From Halalkalibacter alkaliphilus (lineage in GTDB: Bacteria > Bacillota > Bacilli > Bacillales > Bacillaceae_D): a DNA stretch of 64,000 nt. Where the stretch lies: assembly GCF_023555415.1 (NCBI RefSeq), contig NZ_JAKRYL010000016.1:57378-121377 (forward strand), read 5' to 3'. Of this stretch, positions 43,871 through 52,267 are shown piece after piece (position 1 is the first letter of the stretch; the number at the start of each line of letters is the position of its first letter). A program made the translations under genes and the position numbers. A model generated the notes under the pieces. That model was not told the origin of the DNA. It worked only from the letters and a program-made list of their open reading frames with translations, and searched no databases.

Positions 43871-44365
43871 TTACCTCCCCTCTGACAGTACTGTTTCCTC
43901 AACAAATGGAATCAGACCACCAGCATTTAAGATTTTCCGTAAGCTTTCAGGATATGGTGTAAACTGAAACGACTGTTCACCGACATTGACAATACCGTTT
44001 TCCGTATCAACAAAAGCACTAGCCCCATCTTCAATTGCTTCAACAGCCTCAGGACACTCAACTGCTAGTAAACCTGTATTAATACTATTTCTAAAGAAGA
44101 CACGCGCAAATGATTTAGCAATGACCACCTTTATACCGGCTCCAATTAAACAGGTAGCTGCCTGTTCTCTTGCACTTCCACATCCGAAGTTCCTTCCCCC
44201 TACAACCACTTGAGAGTTTTGTAATTGTTTTTGGATTTCTAGGCCTAGTGGTTCAAAGGCATGTTCAGCAAGCTCCTTTGGATCTATACTTATTAGGTAG
44301 CGACCTGGAATAATGATATCTGTATTAACACTGTCCCCAAACTTTATACATTTTCCACCAACCAT
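43871..44365 (-). CDS. Aconitase-family small subunit, LeuD-like (pair 1)
   Basis: The 164-residue LeuD-like subunit has FGDSVNTDIIIPGRYL, VVGGRNFGCGSAREQAATCL (canonical GSxREQA active-site loop), VIAKSFARVFFRNSINTGLLAVEC and the C-terminal GGLIPFVEE. It pairs with the large subunit encoded immediately downstream to form the catalytic cleft. GGAGGATGATTC precedes the ATG. It is 68 nt after the ornithine-cyclodeaminase-family gene. Confidence 0.9.
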   Translation of the reverse strand: MVGGKCIKFGDSVNTDIIIPGRYLISIDPKELAEHAFEPLGLEIQKQLQNSQVVVGGRNFGCGSAREQAATCLIGAGIKVVIAKSFARVFFRNSINTGLLAVECPEAVEAIEDGASAFVDTENGIVNVGEQSFQFTPYPESLRKILNAGGLIPFVEETVLSEGR

Positions 44366-44433
44366 GAATCATCCTCCTAATTTAATAGTATCTTTTTTGT
44401 TTTTATCCTATAGCGATCAAGGATCAAGGATCA

Positions 44434-45522
44434 TCAAGGAGAAGTCTCCTCCAAGAACCAGTCAGTCGGAATCACGTGGCCTAGATTTTGTTTCTCAGCC
44501 TGTTCTAAAATTAGTGCCCCAACAGCTGCAAATTGAAGTCCCATTCCCGTATTATTAGCAAAAACGGTAATTTGGTCAGGGTTATCACGACCAGAGATAT
44601 TGCCAAGTAATAGATCTCCTAATCCTCCAATATCTTCGTATGTCATTCTTCCTCTATCTACTGGACCAAGGATATCGTATTGTTTGTCGTGATGAATCTG
44701 CTCTTTTGAAAACACCACAAGTCGATCCGCTCGATCATACGTTCTATCATCTAATTCCCTACGAGTGGCAGTTCCATCTGGATTTGTAATACACGTAACA
44801 TGTGTGCCAGGTTCTAACCAGTCACCATCAAAGCATGGGTCATTTGCAGCTGTTGCACATGTAACGATCTGGCAACCTTCCACCGCTTTTTTCGGATGGT
44901 CAACTGCAACAATTCGTTTTCCAGTTTCTTCACTCATTTTCTTAGCGAAATTTTCTCTATTTTCCATTGTTGGGCTAAAGACTCTAACTTCTTCAAGGTT
45001 TGGACGTACCATCAGTAAAAACAGCAAATGAGATTCAGCTTGCCATCCAGATCCAAATAACCCTGCCACTTTTGCATCTGGGTTAGACATTTCTCTAATC
45101 CCAAGCGCCGAGGTCGCACCTACCCGCATCTTTTGAATATAACTGTCGTGCATGATAGCTATTGGTTCTAATTTCGTTAAAGAATATAAAGTCACAAGTC
45201 CGCAATATTTGTCTCCGGATGCAATTGGTAGTAAACGGCGCCTTTGAACACCACCAGTTAACGTTTCAGACCCAACCATATCCGATGTGATTCTTAGAGC
45301 CCACACCCCTGTTGAAACCGTTCCTCCTTCCTGTGACTTAAAACGATACTGGAACCCTGGATAACGTTCATCCTCCACAGGAAAGTAAGTATGTGTTCTA
45401 GGTCGATTTTCTCCTAGACCTTGAGTATAATCCTTGTATGCTTTCTCTAAGTGGTTGATACAATCTTCTGGCTTTAACACCTTCATTACGTCTTCATTAC
45501 TTAAAATTCTCATTTGATACAC
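44434..45522 (-). CDS. Ornithine cyclodeaminase/mu-crystallin family protein
   Basis: The 362-residue protein has the family's substrate-binding N-terminal half (RILSNEDVMKVLKPEDCINHLEKAY) and an NAD(P)-binding domain with AGLFGSGWQAESHL near 150, followed by THVTCITNPDGTATRRELD, where an Asp matches the catalytic residue of ornithine cyclodeaminase. Members act as cyclodeaminases, imine reductases or amino-acid dehydrogenases. Between creatinase-fold hydrolases and hydro-lyases in one operon, it probably handles an amino or imino acid released by hydrolysis. The exact reaction is unknown. Confidence 0.88.
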   Translation of the reverse strand: MYQMRILSNEDVMKVLKPEDCINHLEKAYKDYTQGLGENRPRTHTYFPVEDERYPGFQYRFKSQEGGTVSTGVWALRITSDMVGSETLTGGVQRRRLLPIASGDKYCGLVTLYSLTKLEPIAIMHDSYIQKMRVGATSALGIREMSNPDAKVAGLFGSGWQAESHLLFLLMVRPNLEEVRVFSPTMENRENFAKKMSEETGKRIVAVDHPKKAVEGCQIVTCATAANDPCFDGDWLEPGTHVTCITNPDGTATRRELDDRTYDRADRLVVFSKEQIHHDKQYDILGPVDRGRMTYEDIGGLGDLLLGNISGRDNPDQITVFANNTGMGLQFAAVGALILEQAEKQNLGHVIPTDWFLEETSP

Positions 45523-45553
45523 TCCTTTTGTAACTTTTTATATATTTGAAATA

Positions 45554-46612
45554 TTAAGAAATTTGATCAGTTATTAATTCTGTTAAACACCTTGCTTCTA
45601 TTTCACTGACATGAAAGGTATCAGCTATTACAGCATGTTGACCATCAGGGAACGTCAATTGTATTCTTAAGCCAACAACCTCCCCTGCTTCCACAGCTTT
45701 TGATCTCTCTTCTAGAGTGCGATAGTCCCCATGAGTTTCAAGGTCAATCCCATGTAAAATATCTGCTTCACATAAAATCGTTTCTTCATCGAAGCTTCGA
45801 TTTGCTACCATGTTAACGTGCTCTGCGGTTACTCCAGGAACCAGCGCTTCTTTTGCTGATTCATAAGCCATCATCAATTTGAATGTCCAATCCGGTGAGT
45901 CGTGTACAATCACTCTAGCTGCAATGGTCCAATAACCTCGATACTCGGAAATAACTTCAACCGTATCAGCTTCCTCAGTACTTGTATGACAGAACACAAA
46001 AATATCTTCAACACCAGACATTCGAGCCACCAACTCAGCTTTCCCAGCCCTTTCAGAGTTTGATAGGGTATGATCCATTCCGGCCTCTACTGCTGTCGCG
46101 CTTATTTTTGCACTTTCCTGCAATAGTTTAAGCTCATTAGCCGATGGTTTTTTTCGATTCTGTCGAATTTCCGGGCCAATATCCCGGACTTTCCATTCTT
46201 TTAACTCATTTTCCAGCTCACTTACTAGGTATTCCGGCCACCATTCAATTTCTGCTAGCCCCGCTACCCCTGGTGGAGCCTCTCTCAAATATTCTCCTAT
46301 TAATCTTGCTAAATTAGGACCACTTCTTAAATCTTTTAAAATTGTCGTTGCTTTCATCCAAGGGTGTACTCGTGGCGAAAGCTTCATAAGGAAAGTTGGC
46401 TCACCAGTTGCAGGAACAGCTAACACTCCCTCATTCCAATAGATACACATGTTTGTCAAATACGTAATATCCCCCGAATGATAAACATCTCCATAAATAA
46501 AAGCTACTGAAATGCCTTCCTGCCTTAAATACCTTTGTAATGCTTCAATTCGTTCCTGATACTCCTCTTCTGGCACTTCTTTTGGATCAAGTAAAACTAA
46601 GCCTCTCTTCAC
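45554..46612 (-). CDS. Creatinase-fold (M24-like) hydrolase without metal ligands (A)
   Basis: The ~352-residue protein has the two-domain M24/creatinase layout: an N-terminal creatinase domain (GISVAFIYGDVYHSGDITYLTN) and a pita-bread C-terminal domain. In metallo-M24 enzymes two Asp, one His and two Glu bind metals; here the Asp region reads VISEYRGYWTIAARV, with neither Asp. Creatinase itself is metal-free, so amide or guanidino hydrolysis without metal remains possible. AAAGGAG lies 8 nt before the GTG at 46610-46612, preferred over the ATG at 46657. It is paired with a second, distinct M24-like gene 15-60 nt upstream. Confidence 0.82.
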   Translation of the reverse strand: MKRGLVLLDPKEVPEEEYQERIEALQRYLRQEGISVAFIYGDVYHSGDITYLTNMCIYWNEGVLAVPATGEPTFLMKLSPRVHPWMKATTILKDLRSGPNLARLIGEYLREAPPGVAGLAEIEWWPEYLVSELENELKEWKVRDIGPEIRQNRKKPSANELKLLQESAKISATAVEAGMDHTLSNSERAGKAELVARMSGVEDIFVFCHTSTEEADTVEVISEYRGYWTIAARVIVHDSPDWTFKLMMAYESAKEALVPGVTAEHVNMVANRSFDEETILCEADILHGIDLETHGDYRTLEERSKAVEAGEVVGLRIQLTFPDGQHAVIADTFHVSEIEARCLTELITDQIS

Positions 46613-46672
46613 TCTCTCATCTCCTTTTATAGACAATTTATATGAATACGCTTTCAAATTAATTAGAATTTA

Positions 46673-47794
46673 CTAGACAGAAGCTGTAAAAAGAGCTCTT
46701 TCTGTCGTTAATAGAGGTTCATATCCATCTTTTGTTACAACGACTGGATCTCCTAGCACGTGATACCCAGCTAAAGGTGTATAAGTATTAGGATGAACAA
46801 TAATTACGGCATTTTCTTCTAACACCATATCATTTCCTTCAATGATTGCCGGTGCTTCATCAGGATGGAGACCATGCGCATGACCCCTAACTCGAGTATA
46901 TTGACTAGTACAATACTCTCCAAAACCATATTTTCTGAACACATCGTTTTCTGCAACAGCTACTTCGTGGGCAGTGACTCCGGCCTTCACAACAGATAGG
47001 CCTGCTTCTAATGCCTCTTTGAACAATTTGAAAGATTGGTTTTGTCCTTCATTTGGTTCACCCAGTACAGCTGAACGACAAATTTGTGCATAATAACCAT
47101 CTAACTGTGGTGTTAATTCCGTCCTTACCATGTCCCCCTCTTGGAGTTGTCGATTTCCAGGTGGGGTCATTCCCATAACCTCTTTACCACCGGAAGCAAT
47201 TAACATAAAGTTATCTTGAGCTCCTAGCCTCTTAAGTTCAGCCTCGACATTTGCAACAATTTCAAATTCTGTAGCCCCAGGTTTCAGAGCTGCAACGAAG
47301 GCCTCCCAACCTGCAGAGCAAACTACACCTGCTCTTCGAATCTGTTCTAATTCCCAATTACTCTTAACCAAACGTACTTGATCCATTAACTTCGTAGCGG
47401 ATACAATTGTTGTTGTTGGTAAAGATTCCTGAATTTTATTTAACAAAAGTTTAGGCATTAACTCAAGATGAGCAATCCCAAGCTTTTTTGGAGCCCCTCC
47501 ATCTTTTAGTCGGTTAATCAGTTCATGACAATCAGGAAAAGACAATAGGAAGGAATCTTCCACTCGCCCTTGCTCTTCTGTTGCGTGTAGATCCTCCCTT
47601 AAAGTTGAAAAAAAAGCTGATCGGCCCTCGATAGGTAGATACGCAAGGGCAAAACTACTTCTAATTAGCCCTCCCGTTATATATCTAACATTTTCACGTC
47701 TCCAGCCTGGTGCATAAGCCAACAAACCATCCATCTCTTGTTCTAACATCGCTCTGCGAATTCGGGAAAATCTCCATTCCTTTTCTTCAATCAT
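46673..47794 (-). CDS. Creatinase-fold (M24-like) hydrolase without metal ligands (B)
   Basis: The 373-residue protein has the creatinase N-domain (MDGLLAYAPGWRRENVRYITG) and an M24 C-domain with RGHAHGLHPDEAP (the conserved His). Where metallo-enzymes carry Asp, Asp and Glu, it reads RTELTPQLDGYYAQICRS and IIVHPNTYTPL, so the metal set is incomplete. It is similar in style to creatinase and ectoine hydrolase (DoeA/EutD) rather than aminopeptidase P. AAGGAGG stands just before the ATG. It is the second gene of the operon after the GntR regulator. Confidence 0.84.
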   Translation of the reverse strand: MIEEKEWRFSRIRRAMLEQEMDGLLAYAPGWRRENVRYITGGLIRSSFALAYLPIEGRSAFFSTLREDLHATEEQGRVEDSFLLSFPDCHELINRLKDGGAPKKLGIAHLELMPKLLLNKIQESLPTTTIVSATKLMDQVRLVKSNWELEQIRRAGVVCSAGWEAFVAALKPGATEFEIVANVEAELKRLGAQDNFMLIASGGKEVMGMTPPGNRQLQEGDMVRTELTPQLDGYYAQICRSAVLGEPNEGQNQSFKLFKEALEAGLSVVKAGVTAHEVAVAENDVFRKYGFGEYCTSQYTRVRGHAHGLHPDEAPAIIEGNDMVLEENAVIIVHPNTYTPLAGYHVLGDPVVVTKDGYEPLLTTERALFTASV

Positions 47795-47825
47795 TTAATA
47801 ACCTCCTTTAGTTAATTAACCCATG

Positions 47826-48566
47826 TTATCGGTAAAGATTAATTTGATATGAGTAGCGATCAGGGCGATAATAAGTTACTGCAATATCCATTGGCTCTCC
47901 ACCTTCTAAGTATGCCTGTCGGGTAACCTTGAAAAGAGGACTTTTTGGCTCGATTTCTAACCATTTTGCATAATAGTTAGGAGCAGCAACAGCATCAATC
48001 TGTTGTTTTGCCCAATCCAATCTTTTGTTAAGCTTTTTTTCAATAAGCTCGTAGATTGAACTACCTCCTATATCATTAGGTTGCAGACCGGGTACCCATT
48101 TTTCAGGGAGAATGATTGTTTGGACTGCAATTGGTAGTGTCCCTGTATACCTCACTCGTCTAATTCTTAAGATGGGATCACCTACGTTAATGTCAAGCCG
48201 ATTAGCTAGAGGACTCAGTGCTTTGTGGGTACGCCAAGATAAAATGCGTGAATTTAATCCCGTATATCCAAGTTCTTTTAATTCTTCCGTAAGTGTAGTA
48301 AGTCTTGATAACTGACGATCAATAATTGGTTCAGCGACAAAAGTACCTACCCCCTGGCGCCTAATTAATCTTCCTTCATTAACCAGTTCATCTAAAGCTC
48401 GCCTTGCAGTCATCCGACTTACGTTGAAAGACTCACATATCTTTTCTTCGGTAGGAATCTTATCACCTGTTTTTAATTCACCACTTACCATTTGACCTTT
48501 GAGATGTTCTTTAATTTGGTAATAAAGTGGAACAGGTGGGGATGTATTAATTTCTTTTTGAACCAC
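47826..48566 (-). CDS. GntR/HutC-family regulator with UTRA domain
   Basis: The ~246-residue protein has a GntR winged helix-turn-helix (VPLYYQIKEHLKGQMVSGELKTGDKIPTEE in sequence; core GELKTGDKIPTEEKICESF, SRMTARRALDELVNEG, RRQGVGTFVAEP) and a C-terminal UTRA ligand domain ending PDRYSYQINLYR. AGGAGGA is 8 nt before the GTG at 48564-48566, which I prefer to the ATG at 48623. It opens the ten-gene catabolic operon and faces a divergent MFS exporter gene. Two exact GTNTANAC motifs, the HutC-type operator core, lie in the divergent region. Confidence 0.9.
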   Translation of the reverse strand: MVQKEINTSPPVPLYYQIKEHLKGQMVSGELKTGDKIPTEEKICESFNVSRMTARRALDELVNEGRLIRRQGVGTFVAEPIIDRQLSRLTTLTEELKELGYTGLNSRILSWRTHKALSPLANRLDINVGDPILRIRRVRYTGTLPIAVQTIILPEKWVPGLQPNDIGGSSIYELIEKKLNKRLDWAKQQIDAVAAPNYYAKWLEIEPKSPLFKVTRQAYLEGGEPMDIAVTYYRPDRYSYQINLYR

Positions 48567-48694
48567 ATTAATCACTCCTCCTGTACTTCGACTATATTTG
48601 TATAGTTGTATATATGACTTCATACAAAGAAATAGTACCCATTAAAAATCCTCTGTGGAAGTCATTATAGTTTGGTCACAGAGGTTGATTAGTC

Positions 48695-48749
48695 GTCTAT
48701 ACAATTGAATTAACTAAAGTTTAATATATTATTGGATAGTTGTCTATAC
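48695..48749. promoter_or_regulatory. Two HutC-type operator sites (GTCTATAC)
   Basis: GTCTATAC occurs at 48695-48702 and 48742-48749, 47 bp apart, matching the GTNTANAC core known for HutC-subfamily GntR regulators. A related TTGTATAG lies at ~48597. They sit between the GntR gene and the divergent MFS gene and could control both. Confidence 0.6.
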
Positions 48750-48851
48750 ATTTTTTAGAATTTTATAAAATAATTAGAATAATCTGTTAACATATAACTA
48801 TCAACATATTACATATCTACCGTTTGAAGATATATAGAAAGAAGGAATAGA

Positions 48852-50249
48852 ATGAGCGAAGAGCAAAATGTAGTCCCTTCCACATCTAAACAATCTAGTA
48901 TCAACAAGCGACTAATTATGTTTACAATTTGCGTGAGTACAGCCTTAGTAACTTCCAATAACGGATCGCTTAATTTAGCCATTCCTATTTTAGCACGTGA
49001 ATTTCAAACATCCATTGCAACAGCCAGTTGGATTATTACAAGCTTTATGGTTTCTATGACATTATGTCTCTTACATGCTGGAAAAATATCTGATTTATTT
49101 GGTAGAAAAACGACCTATATTACAGGACTGTTCATTTTTATTGTTTCTTCATGCTTAGGTGGTTTTAGTTCTAACATTGAGGGAATGATTATTTCTAGGA
49201 TTTTTCAAGGAATAGGTGGAGCTGTGATAATGGCTAATTCTATCCCGACTGTTACAGATATAACCTCCAAAGAAAGACGCGGCGCCAATTTAGGAATTAT
49301 AGCTATGTCCTTAGCCATTGGGTCTGCGTGTGGACCAATCATAGGAGGAGTTGTATTATCATTCAACTGGAACTGGCTGTTTTGGTTTAATGTACCAATT
49401 TGCTTTTTTATTTTAATTATTTCACTAGTGGCTTTTCCAAAGACTAATACATTAATCACGAAAACTAAGTTTGATATTAAAGGTACTGTTTACCTACTGA
49501 TCTTTCTATTTTCCCTTCTCTTTCTTTTAACCTACGTGTTACCAAATTCTTGGGATTGGTATTTAATAGGTGGCCTCATAAGCCTTTCTGTACTAGCATT
49601 GTTTTTATTTATTTTCACTGAAAATAAAATTAAGAATCCTATTATTCGATTAGAACTTTTTAAAGACAAATCTTATACAATTGCGAATTTAGCTACCTTC
49701 TGTAATAACCTTGGCCAGACAGTTGCTATGTTTACGATGATTATCTTTTTTCAAAATTTTAGAGGCCTTTCTCCCTTTGAAGCAGCCTTGCTAATTCTTC
49801 CTATCCCTGTACTGTTAGTTATGTCAGGACCTATTAGTGGTAGGTTAGCAGATAACATTGGTTCAAAGCTTCTCTCCAATGCTGGATTATGTATAATGGC
49901 AGTAGGACTACTGATGTTAACTTTTATACAGGAGAACACGTTTAATATTTATATATTAATTGCTCTTGGTATTATAGGGTTAGGGTCTGGAATTTTTCAA
50001 GCTCCGAATACCAAGACTATTATGACTATTACTTCTTCTGAAAATCGTGGTGTTGTGGCAGCTACTCGATCTATATTAAATGCTCTTGGTAGGTTAGTAG
50101 CCGTCTCCACAACTAGTGGGCTTTTAGGATCACTTATTCCTAATAATAACTCACCCTTCCCTTCTGAATTACGGTATATTTTTTTAGGAACAGTAGTCAT
50201 TTGTTTAATACCTGTCGTTTTATCATGGTTGCTTAAAGCAGAGAATTAG
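48852..50249 (+). CDS. MFS transporter, DHA2 (14-helix) type
   Basis: The 465-residue protein has about fourteen membrane helices and DHA2 drug-exporter motifs: NNGSLNLAIPILAREFQTS near 35, motif A-like HAGKISDLFGRKTTYITG near 78, RIFQGIGGAVIMANS near 115 and motif C-like AIGSACGPIIGGVVLS near 155. AAAGAAGGAATAG precedes the ATG. Members export drugs or metabolites using the proton gradient. It is divergent from the GntR regulator gene, so it may export a by-product of the catabolic operon or be regulated with it. Confidence 0.9.
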   Translation: MSEEQNVVPSTSKQSSINKRLIMFTICVSTALVTSNNGSLNLAIPILAREFQTSIATASWIITSFMVSMTLCLLHAGKISDLFGRKTTYITGLFIFIVSSCLGGFSSNIEGMIISRIFQGIGGAVIMANSIPTVTDITSKERRGANLGIIAMSLAIGSACGPIIGGVVLSFNWNWLFWFNVPICFFILIISLVAFPKTNTLITKTKFDIKGTVYLLIFLFSLLFLLTYVLPNSWDWYLIGGLISLSVLALFLFIFTENKIKNPIIRLELFKDKSYTIANLATFCNNLGQTVAMFTMIIFFQNFRGLSPFEAALLILPIPVLLVMSGPISGRLADNIGSKLLSNAGLCIMAVGLLMLTFIQENTFNIYILIALGIIGLGSGIFQAPNTKTIMTITSSENRGVVAATRSILNALGRLVAVSTTSGLLGSLIPNNNSPFPSELRYIFLGTVVICLIPVVLSWLLKAEN

Positions 50250-50364
50250 CTTTACGATAATTGAATAAAGGGGACTGCACGGATTAAAAGGTTATGTGTG
50301 AAACTAGCGAGTATTGAAAAGTATATACTATTGTTTTCGAACAAACATACTAGCCTTTTTGTTC

Positions 50365-50425
50365 AACTTGATTGTTATTCTGTCCAAAGTGGGAGGTTTG
50401 CTGTCCAAACTCCTTTTCTTCCTAA
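50365..50425. repeat. Tandem 21-bp repeat cluster B
   Basis: AACTTGATTGTTATT is followed by two CTGTCC units starting at 50380 and 50401. It is a shorter version of the cluster at 19150, sharing the leader and the CTGTCCAAACTCCTT unit. It lies between the MFS gene and the converging TetR unit. Confidence 0.68.
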
Positions 50426-50442
50426 TAAAAAATAAATACTTC

Positions 50443-50474
50443 AACCCCCTCAAGACGTGCTATGCTTGAGGGTT
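50443..50474 (-). terminator. Intrinsic terminator of TetR unit
   Basis: AACCCTCAAG and CTTGAGGGGGTT pair around a 10-nt loop; on the minus strand an AT-rich tail with TATTTTTTATT follows about 12 nt later. It ends the TetR/62-residue-protein transcript. Confidence 0.72.
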
Positions 50475-50495
50475 AACATGGTTCCGTATTGTCAA

Positions 50496-50684
50496 TTACT
50501 CGTATTCTCTCCAAAAAAACGTGTTATCTTTCTCTTCTACTACAGATAAAATCTGAGCCTCCGCTCCGTATTTTACTCGTATGGTTTTTCTTGCATCAAC
50601 AGGTGTTCTGGCGGTAACGGATTTAGTTTGTTTTTCTCCCTTTACTTCCATTTCCACAAGAAAGCATTTCGATCCGCACCTCAT
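50496..50684 (-). CDS. Small unknown protein, 62 residues
   Basis: A basic 62-residue protein (MRCGSKCFLVEMEVKGEKQ... ending FFWREYE) that I do not recognise. AGGAGGGG stands 6 nt before the ATG and the gene begins 13 nt after the TetR stop, so it is very likely translated and co-regulated with it. The pattern of beta strand, KSVTARTPVDARKTIRVKYG helix and strand suggests a compact alpha/beta fold. Two cysteines occur near the N terminus. No function proposed. Confidence 0.7.
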   Translation of the reverse strand: MRCGSKCFLVEMEVKGEKQTKSVTARTPVDARKTIRVKYGAEAQILSVVEEKDNTFFWREYE

Positions 50685-50697
50685 GGTTACCCCTCCT

Positions 50698-51324
50698 TTA
50701 ATCGTCTCTTCGTACAGCTGTAATCATTGGCATCATCATGTTATCGACAATTTGCTCTCCATAAGCACGGTCAAAAGGTTTTCCTATAAATATACCTCGG
50801 TACATAATTAAGGCAGGCCCAATGTCCGTTAAAAGATCCCATTTTGTCTTAGACAATTTATTATGATCCTTTATAAAAGGTTTTACAATCGATTCGATCG
50901 CCTGTTTCGCGCGCCAATAGAAATCCTTTTGAAGCTCTTTTTCTAATTGCTTATTAGAAGAAGCTGCCGCATGAATGGCGGTCATTGCACTTTGATACTT
51001 ATTGTTGTCAAATTGAAAAATGGAGGTCAGCACATCTATTAATTGATCACGTAACCCTTGATGGGTATCCACTCTTTCCCATAGCTTCTCAAAAGGGCAA
51101 ATAAAAGCAGCTGCATCAATGACCAGTTCGTTTTTGGAAGACCACCGCCTGTAAATCGTCGCCTTCCCTACTTTTGCCTTCGCTGCTACCGCATCAATCG
51201 TTAACGCGTCAAAGCTACACTCAGCTAATAAATCGAGCGTTGCTGTTAGAATCACTTCATTTCGGGACTTATCAAGAGGTCGCCCTCGTTTGCTTTCTTC
51301 TTGTTCTTTCTTTTGCATTGACAT
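50698..51324 (-). CDS. TetR-family transcriptional regulator
   Basis: The 208-residue protein has a TetR DNA-binding head ([40 protein letters not shown] in sequence; core [21 protein letters not shown]) and a C-terminal ligand-binding domain of TetR_C type. Its start region carries a palindrome (51335-51355) that may be its own operator. It is followed at 13 nt by the small unknown gene. The natural target may be that unit alone or a nearby transporter. Confidence 0.9.
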   Translation of the reverse strand: MSMQKKEQEESKRGRPLDKSRNEVILTATLDLLAECSFDALTIDAVAAKAKVGKATIYRRWSSKNELVIDAAAFICPFEKLWERVDTHQGLRDQLIDVLTSIFQFDNNKYQSAMTAIHAAASSNKQLEKELQKDFYWRAKQAIESIVKPFIKDHNKLSKTKWDLLTDIGPALIMYRGIFIGKPFDRAYGEQIVDNMMMPMITAVRRDD

Positions 51325-51334
51325 AGTGGTTCAC

Positions 51335-51355
51335 ACCACCTTTCAATAAGGTGGT
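51335..51355. promoter_or_regulatory. Palindrome upstream of TetR gene
   Basis: ACCACCTT and AAGGTGGT form a perfect 8-bp dyad with a 5-bp centre, overlapping the ribosome site of the TetR gene. Candidate autoregulatory operator. Confidence 0.5.
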
Positions 51356-51474
51356 TTTCCCTTTTTCAGTGGCCTCTTTTAAAGGCGCATCTTTTTTGGT
51401 AGGGTGATTTCTCTTTTCATAATTTAATCGTTCTTCTAAGTTCCATCCTCACTATGAAAGAAATACAAACAAAA

Positions 51475-51511
51475 ATAACATCATTAGCCTTAAAAGTAGC
51501 CATGATGTTAT
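51475..51511 (-). terminator. Intrinsic terminator of toxin-antitoxin unit
   Basis: ATAACATCAT and ATGATGTTAT form a 10-bp stem followed by TTTTTG on the minus strand, immediately after the toxin stop codon. Confidence 0.8.
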
Positions 51512-51512
51512 A

Positions 51513-51806
51513 TTATTGATCTAGTTTACTCAATTCCCTAGCATTATGAATGATTCGAACAATTTCTATATTCTCATTATTTATCTGGTAAATAATTCTA
51601 TAATTAGAATAAATCTTTTCCCCTATCGTTTCATTCTTCATTTCCGGAGCAACCCTACCAGACAAAGGGAAAACTGCTACAGATTCAATTGTTTCAATAA
51701 TTCTTTGAGCAAACATTCTTGCATATTCATTGGAATCTTGAGCTATATAGGTACATTTTTCTTCTAGATCTTTTACAGCAGGTAATGACCACTTTATTTT
51801 AACCAA
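51513..51806 (-). CDS. RelE/ParE-family toxin
   Basis: A 97-residue protein with the ParE/RelE fold: KIKWSLPAVKDLEEKCTYIAQDS at the start, IESVAVFPLSGRVAPEM in the middle and the strand-rich YRIIYQINNENIEIVRIIHNAREL at the end. ParE members poison gyrase and RelE members cut ribosome-bound mRNA; the two cannot be separated here. Its start overlaps the antitoxin gene by 13 nt, and a terminator follows directly, the usual compact toxin-antitoxin layout. Confidence 0.88.
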   Translation of the reverse strand: MVKIKWSLPAVKDLEEKCTYIAQDSNEYARMFAQRIIETIESVAVFPLSGRVAPEMKNETIGEKIYSNYRIIYQINNENIEIVRIIHNARELSKLDQ

Positions 51807-51976
51807 TTCCCCAATTTCTCCTTTACTTCATTATGAGAAACGAAATTTCCCTTTTGCAATTCATCTAGACCTTTTTCGATTTTCGATCTGACATATAGTT
51901 CTTTCATTATCTCCTCTAAAGTTACATTATCTGGTAAACCTTTAATCAGCTTCATTACTTCTTCTTTAGTACTCAT
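51794..51976 (-). CDS. Antitoxin partner of ParE-like toxin
   Basis: A 60-residue acidic/basic helical protein (MSTKEEVMKLIKGLPDNVTLEEIMKELYVRSKIEKGLDELQKG in outline) typical of antitoxins that pair with ParE/RelE-like toxins in Bacillaceae. GGAGGAG lies 8 nt before the ATG at 51974-51976. The N-terminal part predicts helices able to bind DNA or dimerise; the C-terminal part would wrap the toxin. It precedes and overlaps the toxin gene. Confidence 0.82.
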   Translation of the reverse strand: MSTKEEVMKLIKGLPDNVTLEEIMKELYVRSKIEKGLDELQKGNFVSHNEVKEKLGNWLK

Positions 51977-52103
51977 AAACTTCACTCCTCCTCTATCCTA
52001 CATTTAAATAAATTTATTATAAACCAAAACAATTCTATATTCATACTACAAAAAGCATAACCTTGGATGTGCTTTTTCTCCCATTAGCAAACCAGTGGGC
52101 ACT

Positions 52104-52149
52104 AAAAACATCCATTGAAAACGATTGATCGAATTCAATGGATGTTTTT
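52104..52149. terminator. Bidirectional terminator between kyn operon and toxin unit
   Basis: AAAAACATCCATTGAA pairs perfectly with TTCAATGGATGTTTTT over 16 bp around a 14-nt loop, with T runs on both strands. It is 119 nt beyond the kynA stop. Confidence 0.85.
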
Positions 52150-52267
52150 AATGTTGAGATTTTATTTGAAGAGTTGAAATCTAAAAGCTTCAAGTTCACG
52201 ATAGCTTATTTGGCTTTTAAATCACATATTAAGTGAAACACAAGACTTTTATCTTACGTACTTCCAA

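Noticed and set aside
40809..44365. LeuCD genes for leucine biosynthesis
   Set aside because: No leuA, leuB or ilv genes nearby, two divergent pairs in a catabolic operon with a transporter, and one large subunit without Fe-S cysteines.
45554..47794. Xaa-Pro aminopeptidases
   Set aside because: The metal-binding Asp, Asp and Glu positions are substituted in both proteins.
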